A DNA stretch of 38,491 bases from Ruminococcaceae bacterium UBA7101 (GTDB lineage: Bacteria > Bacillota > Clostridia > Oscillospirales > Acutalibacteraceae), in contig DKYL01000005.1 in NCBI GenBank assembly GCA_002493325.1, forward strand, positions 1-38,491, written 5' to 3'. Numbering within the stretch: position 1 is the first letter of the stretch; each line of letters opens with the position of its first letter. Position numbers and translations under genes: made by a program. The notes below the pieces were generated by a model. That model saw only the letters and a program-made list of their open reading frames with translations, ran no database searches and was not told where the DNA came from. Positions 32,812 to 38,491 of this stretch are shown here, one piece after another.

Positions 32812-33726
32812 ATGAAACGCAAATCAGGACTTAAAACACTAAATATTATTTTATCACTTGTGCTTGTTGTTTGTATTGTTGCAACTGTTGTTATGGTTTC
32901 AAAGCCTCTTCCGGTTGAAAGCACAACAACTGAGGAGAACACAGGTGACACTGCAGTAATTGAGGCTTTTGCAGCAGGTACATACGGCGGAAAAGAATTC
33001 AAGTCAATTGAGGATGTTGTTAATTATTATAATGAGTGCTATGCATATACAAAAACCTTAACTGCTGAATATGACGAAAACGGCGAAACGAAGACATATT
33101 ATAAGCTTGTGGGTGATGAAAAACTTAACATTTCTAATCTGCTTGTTGAGGGCAAGTCAAACTCAATGCTTGACGGTCTTGTTCCCGGTATCGCAGGCGG
33201 TTTGTTCAGCGGTAACGTAATTGGCTTATCTCCTTCAGGCAATCGCGCTCGTGACCTTGACACAAGAGCAGATGGTGCTATGGATTGTACAGTATCTCAT
33301 TTAACTGCTGACGATGTTCTTGAAGCAAATGTAGTTGACAACGGAAATAATAGAATTACAATTACAATTCAGCCAAAGGCAGCTATTCTTTCTATGCCCG
33401 GCGAGGATTCACAAGGTCGTTTCTTTAACTCACTTGGTGACATTTCATCAGTAGTTGAGTCAATTGACGTTCTTTCTTTCTCAAGCGGTACAATCAATGA
33501 TAACTTTGTAGTTGACTATAAGGGCGGTACAGGTAAGGTTGTAATTGATACAACAACGAATGAGGTTGTTGAGGCTGATTTTGAAATGAAGGTTCACATT
33601 GACGTTAGCCACGCTAATGTTGCAGTTCTTAAGGATAAGAGCGCTTCACTTGATATTACTTATACAAACCACTATCCTGCTGACGATCAGTACCTTATGG
33701 ACTCAAGAAAGATTACAAGAAAGTAA
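32812..33726 (+). CDS. Membrane-anchored extracytoplasmic protein, unknown
   Basis: A 304-residue protein with an N-terminal signal anchor (about residues 10-29) and no lipobox that I trust. The external part begins with a Thr/Glu-rich linker, then a helix (SIEDVVNYYNECYAYTKTL), a Gly-rich hydrophobic middle (GLVPGIAGGLFSGNVIGLSP) and a beta-rich end. I do not recognise the family. It has its own promoter with a palindrome and its own terminator, so it is an independently regulated single gene. GGGGAAT precedes the ATG. Being just after phoR may be chance. Confidence 0.75.
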   Translation: MKRKSGLKTLNIILSLVLVVCIVATVVMVSKPLPVESTTTEENTGDTAVIEAFAAGTYGGKEFKSIEDVVNYYNECYAYTKTLTAEYDENGETKTYYKLVGDEKLNISNLLVEGKSNSMLDGLVPGIAGGLFSGNVIGLSPSGNRARDLDTRADGAMDCTVSHLTADDVLEANVVDNGNNRITITIQPKAAILSMPGEDSQGRFFNSLGDISSVVESIDVLSFSSGTINDNFVVDYKGGTGKVVIDTTTNEVVEADFEMKVHIDVSHANVAVLKDKSASLDITYTNHYPADDQYLMDSRKITRK

Positions 33727-33741
33727 TTGAATAAATCAAAT

Positions 33742-33769
33742 AAAAGGCTGTCTTTGTGACAGCCTTTTT
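33742..33769 (+). terminator. Terminator after the anchored protein gene
   Basis: AAAAGGCTGTC and GACAGCCTTTTT form a strong hairpin with a T run, 15 bases after the stop codon. Confidence 0.92.
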
Positions 33770-33789
33770 GTTATTGATGAGGATTAAAG

Positions 33790-34503
33790 ATGATTGAAAA
33801 AAGACTGACAGAGCTTTACAACAGAGCCTATCAAAGGGACTATATTACTTACAGTGAGTTCCTCAATCTGGAGGAACAGAGTATACTTGAAAGCAGTTAT
33901 CTGCCCTGTGTAAAATTCGGCGGTTATCCGACGGCTGAACGAATAGTAGCAGCCTTTGGTGATAATGCTGATGTGTCGGATTTTCCAATTGAGCTGTTAG
34001 AAATTTCCCCTGTATCAGAAAAGTTTTCCGATAATCTGACACATCGTGACTTTTTGGGTGGACTGATGAATCTGGGTATAAAGCGTGAGATGCTTGGTGA
34101 TATAATCGTAAACGGCAACACGGCTTATCTGTTCTGCCTTGAACAGGTAAAGGATTATATTGAACAGAATCTGACGAGAGTTAAGCATACAACCGTTAAA
34201 ATTAAAATCCTTGATGAATTGCCGCCGTGTGCAGTCAGTGAGCCTGAAAGTGTTGAGCTTATTGTTTCTTCTCTCAGACTTGATGCGGTAATCAGTGCAG
34301 TTTATAGGCTTTCGAGAAAGAATAGCTGCAATCTGATTAACAGCGACAAGGTTTTCATAAACAGCAGGCAGGTAAAAAATACCTCCTGCCTTATTAAGCA
34401 GGAGGATATAGTTTCTGTTCGTGGCTTGGGTCGTTTTAAGCTTGTCAGTGAGCTTAGAAAAACCAAAAAGGACAGACTTGTTATATTGATTAAACGATAT
34501 TAG
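33790..34503 (+). CDS. YlmH-type S4-domain RNA-binding protein
   Basis: A 237-residue protein with the YlmH layout: an N-terminal domain with YLPCVKFGGYPTAERIVAAFG and LTHRDFLGGLMNLGIKREMLGDI, and a C-terminal S4 RNA-binding domain (about 160-225, LRLDAVISAVYRLSRKNSCNLI, VFINSRQVKN, VSVRGLGRFKL). In Bacillus YlmH has been linked to rescue of stalled large ribosomal subunits. In many Firmicutes it sits in the ylm/divIVA cell-division cluster, but here it stands alone. GATGAGGAT precedes the ATG. Confidence 0.9.
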   Translation: MIEKRLTELYNRAYQRDYITYSEFLNLEEQSILESSYLPCVKFGGYPTAERIVAAFGDNADVSDFPIELLEISPVSEKFSDNLTHRDFLGGLMNLGIKREMLGDIIVNGNTAYLFCLEQVKDYIEQNLTRVKHTTVKIKILDELPPCAVSEPESVELIVSSLRLDAVISAVYRLSRKNSCNLINSDKVFINSRQVKNTSCLIKQEDIVSVRGLGRFKLVSELRKTKKDRLVILIKRY

Positions 34504-34504
34504 G

Positions 34505-34699
34505 TTATTCTTCAGGTGGCTTTTCACCATTATCAAATTTGCCGTCAAGAGCATCAAGACAAAGATCTACAAAATCAGTATCCATTTCAGCAGGGTCTTT
34601 TGCCAGCTCTTCATCCATCATCTGGTGCAGCTCTGCCACGGTGAACCATTCGCCATCGTCCTTATCATATATAATATGTTTGAATGTTTCAAGATCCAT
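34505..34699 (-). CDS. 64-residue soluble copy of the anti-sigma N-terminal module
   Basis: A minus-strand gene from ATG 34699 to the stop at 34505. The product has no membrane span or signal. After MDLETF (compare MKKETF in the anti-sigma-like protein) it reads DEELAKDP, then EMDTD, then VDLCLDALDGKFD. 26 of 28 residues are identical to residues 27-54 of the protein at 1044-1790, and an acidic tail replaces the membrane helix. Over those 28 codons I count 13 synonymous and 2 amino-acid-changing differences, so protein sequence has been conserved while DNA drifted. The start is chosen because AAAGGG lies nine bases upstream and because it aligns with the other start; an ATG three codons earlier abuts that site. 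A structured leader with a terminator precedes it. It is likely a soluble sigma-binding or decoy protein; that role is inference. Confidence 0.78.
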   Translation of the reverse strand: MDLETFKHIIYDKDDGEWFTVAELHQMMDEELAKDPAEMDTDFVDLCLDALDGKFDNGEKPPEE

Positions 34700-34723
34700 T
34701 AATCCCATCCCTTTCTAATAAAT

Positions 34724-34750
34724 AAAAAAGTGCGTGACAGAGCCACGCAC
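34724..34750 (-). terminator. Intrinsic terminator inside the leader
   Basis: On the minus strand GTGCGTG (34750-34744), loop GCTCTGT, CACGCAC (34736-34730) is followed by TTTTTT (34729-34724). It ends 24 bases before the start codon of the 64-residue protein, so it either ends a small RNA or acts as an attenuator. The loop and a flanking GG/C can instead pair with GACAAGAGAGCC at 34772-34761 (AGAGCC with GGCTCT, GAC with GTC), a possible anti-terminator. Confidence 0.8.
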
Positions 34751-34879
34751 AAAAAACACCGGCTCTCTTGTCGCCAAACAAAGTTAAACACAAATTCCAA
34801 ATGGAACAATGCTAAAAGCCAGTATTTTTATCAAAAGATAAAAATATTCCATAGGAATTTATTATTAACTTTGTTTGGC
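34724..34879 (-). ncRNA. Structured RNA leader or small RNA with nested palindrome
   Basis: On the minus strand the predicted transcript start falls at about 34879. There a 15-base arm GCCAAACAAAGTTAA (34879-34865) begins; its perfect complement lies at 34787-34773. Inside are AAATTCC/GGAATTT (34860-34854 with 34798-34792), TGG/CCA (34851-34849 with 34804-34802), a 10-bp hairpin TATTTTTATC/GATAAAAATA (34846-34823) and an 18-base partly single-stranded stretch. The palindrome is followed by a terminator. The whole unit of about 156 bases is therefore promoter-structure-terminator, ahead of a short coding gene. It matches no riboswitch class that I recognise and is shorter than usual 6S RNA. 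A MITE is the main alternative. Confidence 0.65.
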
Positions 34880-34885
34880 ACATTT

Positions 34886-34914
34886 ATTATAGCATTATAT
34901 AAATTTATAGTCAA
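34886..34914 (-). promoter_or_regulatory. Consensus promoter of the structured leader
   Basis: On the minus strand TTGACT (34914-34909) and TATAAT (34891-34886) are 17 bases apart. The expected start, about seven bases past the -10, coincides with the first base of the palindrome. Confidence 0.85.
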
Positions 34915-34919
34915 CAACG

Positions 34920-34951
34920 AAAAAGTGCACGAATCAATATCGTGCACTTTT
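34920..34951 (-). terminator. Terminator of the iron alcohol dehydrogenase gene
   Basis: AAAAGTGCACGA and TCGTGCACTTTT form a perfect 12-bp stem with a seven-base loop and a T run on the minus strand, directly after the stop codon. It insulates the following promoter from upstream transcription. Confidence 0.9.
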
Positions 34952-34952
34952 G

Positions 34953-36083
34953 CTATTTCAATTTCTGATACATTGTGTAAATATCATCTTCAGTCAGCGG
35001 TATGGGATTTCTCGTCATAAGCATTGACATACTTTTTTTCGTCAGCTCTCTGATTTGTTCATCTGTAACACAGCCGATTTCTGACAGCTTGGTTTTCATT
35101 CCCATTCTCTTTTTCATTGCATGAATTTCATCTGCCATTGCATAGGGGCTTTCAAAGCCACAGTCCTTTGCAAGTGCTGTTATGCGTCCGTCAGCATCAG
35201 CCTTATCTGCATTGAATTTAATAAAATAATCAAGCGTGAAAGCACAGGCCTCTCCGTGGGGCACACCATAAATATTAGTCAGTGGAAAAGAGCAGGCGTG
35301 TGAGCCTGTTGTGCGGGGGTGTGAAAACGCAACTCCTGCTACGATTGATGCCTCTGCCATTTTTTCTCTTGCCGCTAAATCATTGGGATTGTTGTATGCT
35401 TTTTCCAGCCACTCAAAAACAAGCCTTGCACTGTAAATTGAGCAGGCTGTGCATACAGGCTGGTGAATTGTCGCCCAGTAGCTTTCAACAGCGTGTGCCA
35501 GAACATCAAGTCCTGTTGATGCCGTAATCTGCTTTGGTACAGTGAGCGTAAGCTCAGGGTCAATGACAGCAATTTTTGGGTACATTGCAGGGTCGTTCAT
35601 AGGATTTTTTAGATTCAGTGCAACATCTGTCAGCACAGAAATGTTGGTTACTTCACTTGCCGTTCCCGAGGTTGTGGTAACAGCAATCATTGGTATGGCT
35701 TCATTTGCATTAATTGCTTTGCCTCCTGTGTGGTACGAACGGATAACATCGTCACCCTTTGCAATTGCACAGGCAGCTTTACAGCAGTCCATCGGTGAGC
35801 CGCCGCCCAGTGCCACAGCAAAATCTGCATTAAGCTCTCTCATAAGCTTAACACAGCTGTCAACATTATCTGTTGTGGGATTCGGACGGACATCACTGAA
35901 AATGCCTTTTATCAGTCCACCGCTCATCTTAACAAATTCATCAGCCGTGCCGTTTTTTGCAAAACTTTTTGAGCAGACAAGAATGCCCCTTGTTCCCCCT
36001 ATTTCATTAATATATTTTTCCAAATCTTTTCTTTTGCCGTTGCCGAAAACCAGCTTAACAGGCAGCATAAATTCCCATTCCAT
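34953..36083 (-). CDS. Iron-containing alcohol dehydrogenase
   Basis: A 376-residue group III (iron-dependent) alcohol dehydrogenase, cytoplasmic. Family signatures are GGGSPMDCCKA for NAD(P) binding, TTTSGTASEVTNISVLTD, PELTLTVPKQITASTGLDVLAHAVES with metal-binding Asp and His, and GSHACSFPLTNIYGVPHGEACA with further His ligands. Length is normal for butanol/1,3-propanediol-type dehydrogenases. It reduces aldehydes or oxidises alcohols in fermentation; the substrate cannot be told. A GGTGACA site precedes the ATG. Single gene with its own terminator. Confidence 0.93.
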   Translation of the reverse strand: MEWEFMLPVKLVFGNGKRKDLEKYINEIGGTRGILVCSKSFAKNGTADEFVKMSGGLIKGIFSDVRPNPTTDNVDSCVKLMRELNADFAVALGGGSPMDCCKAACAIAKGDDVIRSYHTGGKAINANEAIPMIAVTTTSGTASEVTNISVLTDVALNLKNPMNDPAMYPKIAVIDPELTLTVPKQITASTGLDVLAHAVESYWATIHQPVCTACSIYSARLVFEWLEKAYNNPNDLAAREKMAEASIVAGVAFSHPRTTGSHACSFPLTNIYGVPHGEACAFTLDYFIKFNADKADADGRITALAKDCGFESPYAMADEIHAMKKRMGMKTKLSEIGCVTDEQIRELTKKSMSMLMTRNPIPLTEDDIYTMYQKLK

Positions 36084-36301
36084 AAATTGTCACCTCTGTT
36101 TAATAGTTTATCATTTTTATCTGCAGTAATCAATAAATTATTGAAAATCGGCTTATTTAGGGCGTTGCAACTGTCGGTTGCGGCAAAATGGCAGGAATGT
36201 AAAGCGTGGTTTGTAGTAATTTTCTTTGATTTTGGTTAGAATTTGGTTGTAGCTGAGAAAAGCGAAAATGAAAACCAATTAACATAAAAGGAGATATACT
36301 T

Positions 36302-37216
36302 ATGAAACAAAATTTAACTGTAACAAAATCAGAGCATTTCGGAATTGCGAGAAAGATTGTATCAAATATGACCTCTGAAAGCTGGGAAACAATACCGCAT
36401 GCAGTTGTTACCTTTGAGCCTGAGGTAAGTGCATTTTTAAATGTTATTAAAGAAATTAATGAGAATTCAACAAAGGAAACAAAGCTGACTCTTAATACCA
36501 TTATGCTCAGAGTGATTGTGGAAGGGCTTAAGGCTTGCCCTGTGCTGAATTCACATATTGATTTTAACAGAAAGCTTGTCAGAGGCAATGTGAAAACCTT
36601 TGAGGAAATTAATATTTCAATGCCTATGATTCTTAAAAGCGGTGAAATGATGACAATCAATATGCATGATATGCAGTCTAAAACCATGTCGCAGATGAGA
36701 GATGCCATTGCCGAAAGTGCAAGACGTGCAAATAATTCCGATATGAATGAGGTTATGTTTGAGGTATCCCTTGACAATACCTTAACCGGTCTTTCACAGG
36801 GTAAAATTGTTCAGACGGTAAATCGTCTGATCGGTTCAAAAACAGGTAAGCACAAGGTTAAAACCTTAAAAGGCAAAGCGAAAAAAGAATATTATTCCAT
36901 TCCTGAATGTGACAGACTCACCAAGCACGATATTGAGCAGGGCACAATTACTGTATCAAACCTTGGTTCAATATGCAAGGACTGGGAGGGTGTCTGCACG
37001 ATTCTTGAAATTATTCCGCCGCAGGTTTGTGCAATTGCAATCGGCTCACTGCAAAAGCTGCCTGTTGTAAAGAATGACGAAATTGTTGTGGGCACAAAGC
37101 TGCCGCTTACAATTGCATTTGACCACAGGGCACTTGATATGGGTGATGTTACTCCGTTTATTAATAAGCTCAATGAAATATTCAGAAATCCTGAGATGAT
37201 AAAGGAATGGGTGTAA
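36302..37216 (+). CDS. Orphan 2-oxoacid dehydrogenase E2 catalytic domain
   Basis: A 304-residue protein made only of the acyltransferase catalytic domain of 2-oxoacid dehydrogenase E2 subunits (chloramphenicol acetyltransferase fold). No lipoyl domain and no E1/E3-binding domain are present, and no E1 or E3 genes are nearby. The active-site His275 and Asp279 lie in FDHRALDMGD; the HxxxD core is kept, but the usual Gly directly after the Asp is displaced by Met. An insertion around residues 175-205 is rich in Lys (SKTGKHKVKTLKGKAKKEYY). It may be a stand-alone CoA-dependent acyltransferase. A striking AAGGAGATATAC ribosome site precedes the ATG. Function unknown. Confidence 0.85.
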   Translation: MKQNLTVTKSEHFGIARKIVSNMTSESWETIPHAVVTFEPEVSAFLNVIKEINENSTKETKLTLNTIMLRVIVEGLKACPVLNSHIDFNRKLVRGNVKTFEEINISMPMILKSGEMMTINMHDMQSKTMSQMRDAIAESARRANNSDMNEVMFEVSLDNTLTGLSQGKIVQTVNRLIGSKTGKHKVKTLKGKAKKEYYSIPECDRLTKHDIEQGTITVSNLGSICKDWEGVCTILEIIPPQVCAIAIGSLQKLPVVKNDEIVVGTKLPLTIAFDHRALDMGDVTPFINKLNEIFRNPEMIKEWV

Positions 37217-37229
37217 TACATTAATTCTA

Positions 37230-37257
37230 TTGACTTTTTTCATTTAACTGTTATTAT
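37230..37257 (+). promoter_or_regulatory. Promoter of the rubrerythrin gene
   Basis: TTGACT (37230-37235) and TATTAT (37252-37257) are 16 bases apart. The leader holds the short palindrome GGATATTAAATCC (37266-37278), possibly a regulator site; it does not match the PerR consensus well. Confidence 0.65.
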
Positions 37258-37304
37258 AGAAATAGGATATTAAATCCAAATTCTATTAAGGTTAGGTGAT
37301 TGTT

Positions 37305-37841
37305 ATGGGTAAGTATGACGGTACACAGACACAAAAAAATTTAGAAGCTGCTTTTGCAGGTGAATCACAGGCGAGAAATAAATATACATATTTTGCGTCT
37401 GTTGCTAAAAAAGAGGGATATGAGCAGATTTCCGACCTTTTCTTAAAAACTGCAAATAATGAAAAAGAGCATGCGAAAATGTGGTTTAAAGAGCTGAACG
37501 GTATCGGCAATACTGCTGAAAATCTTGCAGCGGCTGCTGACGGTGAGAACTTTGAATGGACAGATATGTATGAGGATTTTGCAAAGACAGCCGAGGCTGA
37601 GGGATTTGACGAGCTTGCAGCAAAATTCAGGCTTGTTGCAGCAGTTGAGAAGCATCACGAGGAAAGATATCGTGCCCTGTTAAAAAATATTGAAACTGCT
37701 CAGGTTTTTGAAAAAAGCGAGGTTAAGGTTTGGGAGTGCAGAAACTGCGGTCATATCGTAGTGGGCACAAAGGCTCCGGAGGTTTGCCCAACCTGCAATC
37801 ATCCGCAAAGCTTTTTTGAAATCAGTGCAGAGAATTATTAA
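37305..37841 (+). CDS. rbr: Rubrerythrin
   Basis: A 178-residue peroxide-reducing protein of anaerobes. The ferritin-like diiron domain carries Glu20 (GESQARNKY), Glu53 and His56 (NEKEHAKMW), and the second helix pair with EKHHEERYR (115-123). The C-terminal rubredoxin domain binds one iron through Cys145, Cys148, Cys161 and Cys164 (CRNCGH and CPTCNH). I start at ATG 37305; the GTG three codons upstream lies in the ribosome site TTAGGTGAT. Single gene with its own promoter. Its terminator seems to be interrupted by the downstream IS. Confidence 0.96.
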   Translation: MGKYDGTQTQKNLEAAFAGESQARNKYTYFASVAKKEGYEQISDLFLKTANNEKEHAKMWFKELNGIGNTAENLAAAADGENFEWTDMYEDFAKTAEAEGFDELAAKFRLVAAVEKHHEERYRALLKNIETAQVFEKSEVKVWECRNCGHIVVGTKAPEVCPTCNHPQSFFEISAENY

Positions 37842-37857
37842 TAATGTATCATAAAAA

Positions 37858-37880
37858 AGAGGTGTATTTTCTACACCTCT
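37858..37880 (+). terminator. Rubrerythrin terminator hairpin lacking its T tract
   Basis: AGAGGTGTA, loop TTTTC, TACACCTCT forms a perfect 9-bp stem 16 bases after the stop codon. The left flank has the expected AAAAAA (37853-37858 region), but on the right the T run is missing and the IS-like sequence CAGCTTGTCG begins at once. Confidence 0.7.
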
Positions 37881-37890
37881 CAGCTTGTCG

Positions 37891-37918
37891 AAAAAGCATA
37901 GCATTTGCTATGCTTTTT
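37891..37918 (+). terminator. Hairpin at the IS left end
   Basis: A 13-bp perfect stem AAAAAGCATAGCA / TGCTATGCTTTTT with two central T bases and a T run ahead of the transposase gene. It would block transcription coming into the IS from rubrerythrin, and may now also terminate the rubrerythrin transcript. Confidence 0.75.
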
Positions 37919-37954
37919 GTCATATATATGGTAAAATAGAGTAGGTGATGAAAG

Positions 37955-38491
37955 ATGATAGAAAAGCACAGAGAAAAGCGAGAACAAGTGGAAATATTCA
38001 GCATAGAAGAATTTGTGCCGGCAAATCATTTGTTGCGGAAAATAGACAGTGCAGTAGATTTTACACATATATACGATATCGTAGAAGATTTGTATTGTTC
38101 GGACAACGGCAGACCGAGCATAGATCCTGTGGTTCTGTTCAAAATGGTGCTGATACAGCATCTGTACGGGATACCATCCCTTCGCAGAACGGTAGAAGAA
38201 ATCAAAATGAATGTGGCATATCGTTGGTTCTTAGGATATTTAATGAATGAACCAATACCACACTTTTCTACAATCAGTTACAATTTCAAACACAGATATA
38301 CCGAACAGACCATAGAGGAAATATTCTATTGGATATTAGGTGAAATCAATCATGCAGGATATTTATCACCTGAAGCCGTATTTGTAGACGGAACACATAT
38401 CAAAGCAAATGCCAATTTAAAGAAGGCTGTAAAAAAGGCAGTTCCAAAGGCGGCAAGAACATATGAAAAACAGTTAATGGAAGAAATCAAC
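37955..38491 (+). CDS. IS1182-family transposase, N-terminal 179 codons
   Basis: The frame from ATG 37955 (GTAGGTG site upstream) stays open to the window end without a stop. Residues 1-80 match the N-terminal DUF772-type domain (FVPANHLLRKIDSAVDF, GRPSIDPVVLFKMVLIQHLYGI, MNVAYRWFLGY). At about residues 146-155 FVDGTHIKANAN provides the first Asp of the DDE catalytic triad. The remainder lies beyond the window. Nothing visible suggests inactivation. Confidence 0.9.
   Translation, partial: MIEKHREKREQVEIFSIEEFVPANHLLRKIDSAVDFTHIYDIVEDLYCSDNGRPSIDPVVLFKMVLIQHLYGIPSLRRTVEEIKMNVAYRWFLGYLMNEPIPHFSTISYNFKHRYTEQTIEEIFYWILGEINHAGYLSPEAVFVDGTHIKANANLKKAVKKAVPKAARTYEKQLMEEIN

Larger units (their letters stand above)
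37881..38491 (+). mobile_element. IS1182-type insertion sequence, left part
   Basis: From about 37881 the sequence CAGCTTGTCG leads into a perfect hairpin AAAAAGCATAGCA/TGCTATGCTTTTT (37891-37918) and then a transposase gene that runs out of the window. The left boundary is inferred from where the rubrerythrin terminator is cut. The right end and target duplication are outside the window, so the exact ends are unproven. Confidence 0.7.

Noticed and set aside
34724..34879. 6S RNA
   Set aside because: The fold is shorter than usual and has a side hairpin rather than one long hairpin with a central bubble; a short coding gene follows directly.
34700..34952. Toxin-antitoxin or retron-type system around the palindrome
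   Set aside because: No reverse transcriptase, nuclease or toxin-like gene is adjacent; neighbours are ylmH and an alcohol dehydrogenase.
1..38491. CRISPR array
   Set aside because: No run of regularly spaced direct repeats and no cas gene were seen anywhere in the window.

Overview
The window looks like a piece of a low- to mid-GC, spore-forming Clostridia chromosome, most likely a gut Ruminococcaceae/Oscillospiraceae-type organism. The signs are a SleB cortex-lytic enzyme, rubrerythrin, an iron-dependent alcohol dehydrogenase, a long single-chain PurL, large BIG2/FIVAR and LRR secreted proteins with a dockerin-like tail, strong AGGAGG-type ribosome sites, and many intrinsic terminators. 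I cannot name the species from sequence alone.

Layout: (1) 1-243, the 3' half of a tRNA-Glu gene, its terminator, and a structured palindromic module that ends in a second copy of the tRNA 3' end plus half of the terminator. (2) 345-2264, an ECF-type sigma factor, a single-pass membrane anti-sigma-like protein and a secreted protein. (3) 2308-4115 (minus), a tiny ribbon-helix-helix protein, rsmE and an OGG1-type 8-oxoguanine glycosylase. (4) 4116-5829, an AT-rich gap with DnaA-box-like repeats, then a small membrane protein, sleB and a 57-residue protein. (5) 5899-6367, a CysE-like acetyltransferase. (6) 6406-14126 (minus), csoR-metY and a phosphoglycerate-mutase-like gene (possible homoserine kinase), an AT-rich acyltransferase and purL. 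(7) 14354-16491, a triple-PAS protein, and a padR/DUF2812 pair with a perfect 18-bp operator just downstream of a consensus promoter. (8) 16631-24724, a two-gene secretion operon: a 2192-residue repeat protein and an LRR/EF-hand protein.

(9) 24756-32718 is rich in phosphate chemistry: a PAP2 phosphatase; two operons (PI-PLC plus GH43; a two-protein CehA/McbA-like PHP hydrolase) driven from back-to-back promoters whose -35 boxes touch; then a Na/Pi cotransporter behind four 11-bp-phased Pho-box-like repeats, followed by phoB and phoR. (10) 32733-34503, an anchored extracytoplasmic protein and ylmH. (11) 34505-34914 (minus), the most unusual part: a consensus promoter, a 107-base nested palindrome starting exactly at the predicted transcript start, an intrinsic terminator with a possible anti-terminator, then a 64-residue soluble protein. 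Its core is almost identical to the cytoplasmic domain of the anti-sigma-like protein at 1044-1790. (12) 34953-37841, an iron alcohol dehydrogenase, an orphan E2 acyltransferase catalytic domain and rubrerythrin. (13) 37881-38491, the left part of an IS1182-type element that seems to have landed in the rubrerythrin terminator.

Best candidate for an undescribed system: the pair formed by the ECF sigma/anti-sigma operon and the RNA-leader-controlled soluble copy of the same anti-sigma domain. The codons differ at many synonymous sites while the protein stays fixed, which argues for selection on the domain. The functional link is inference.
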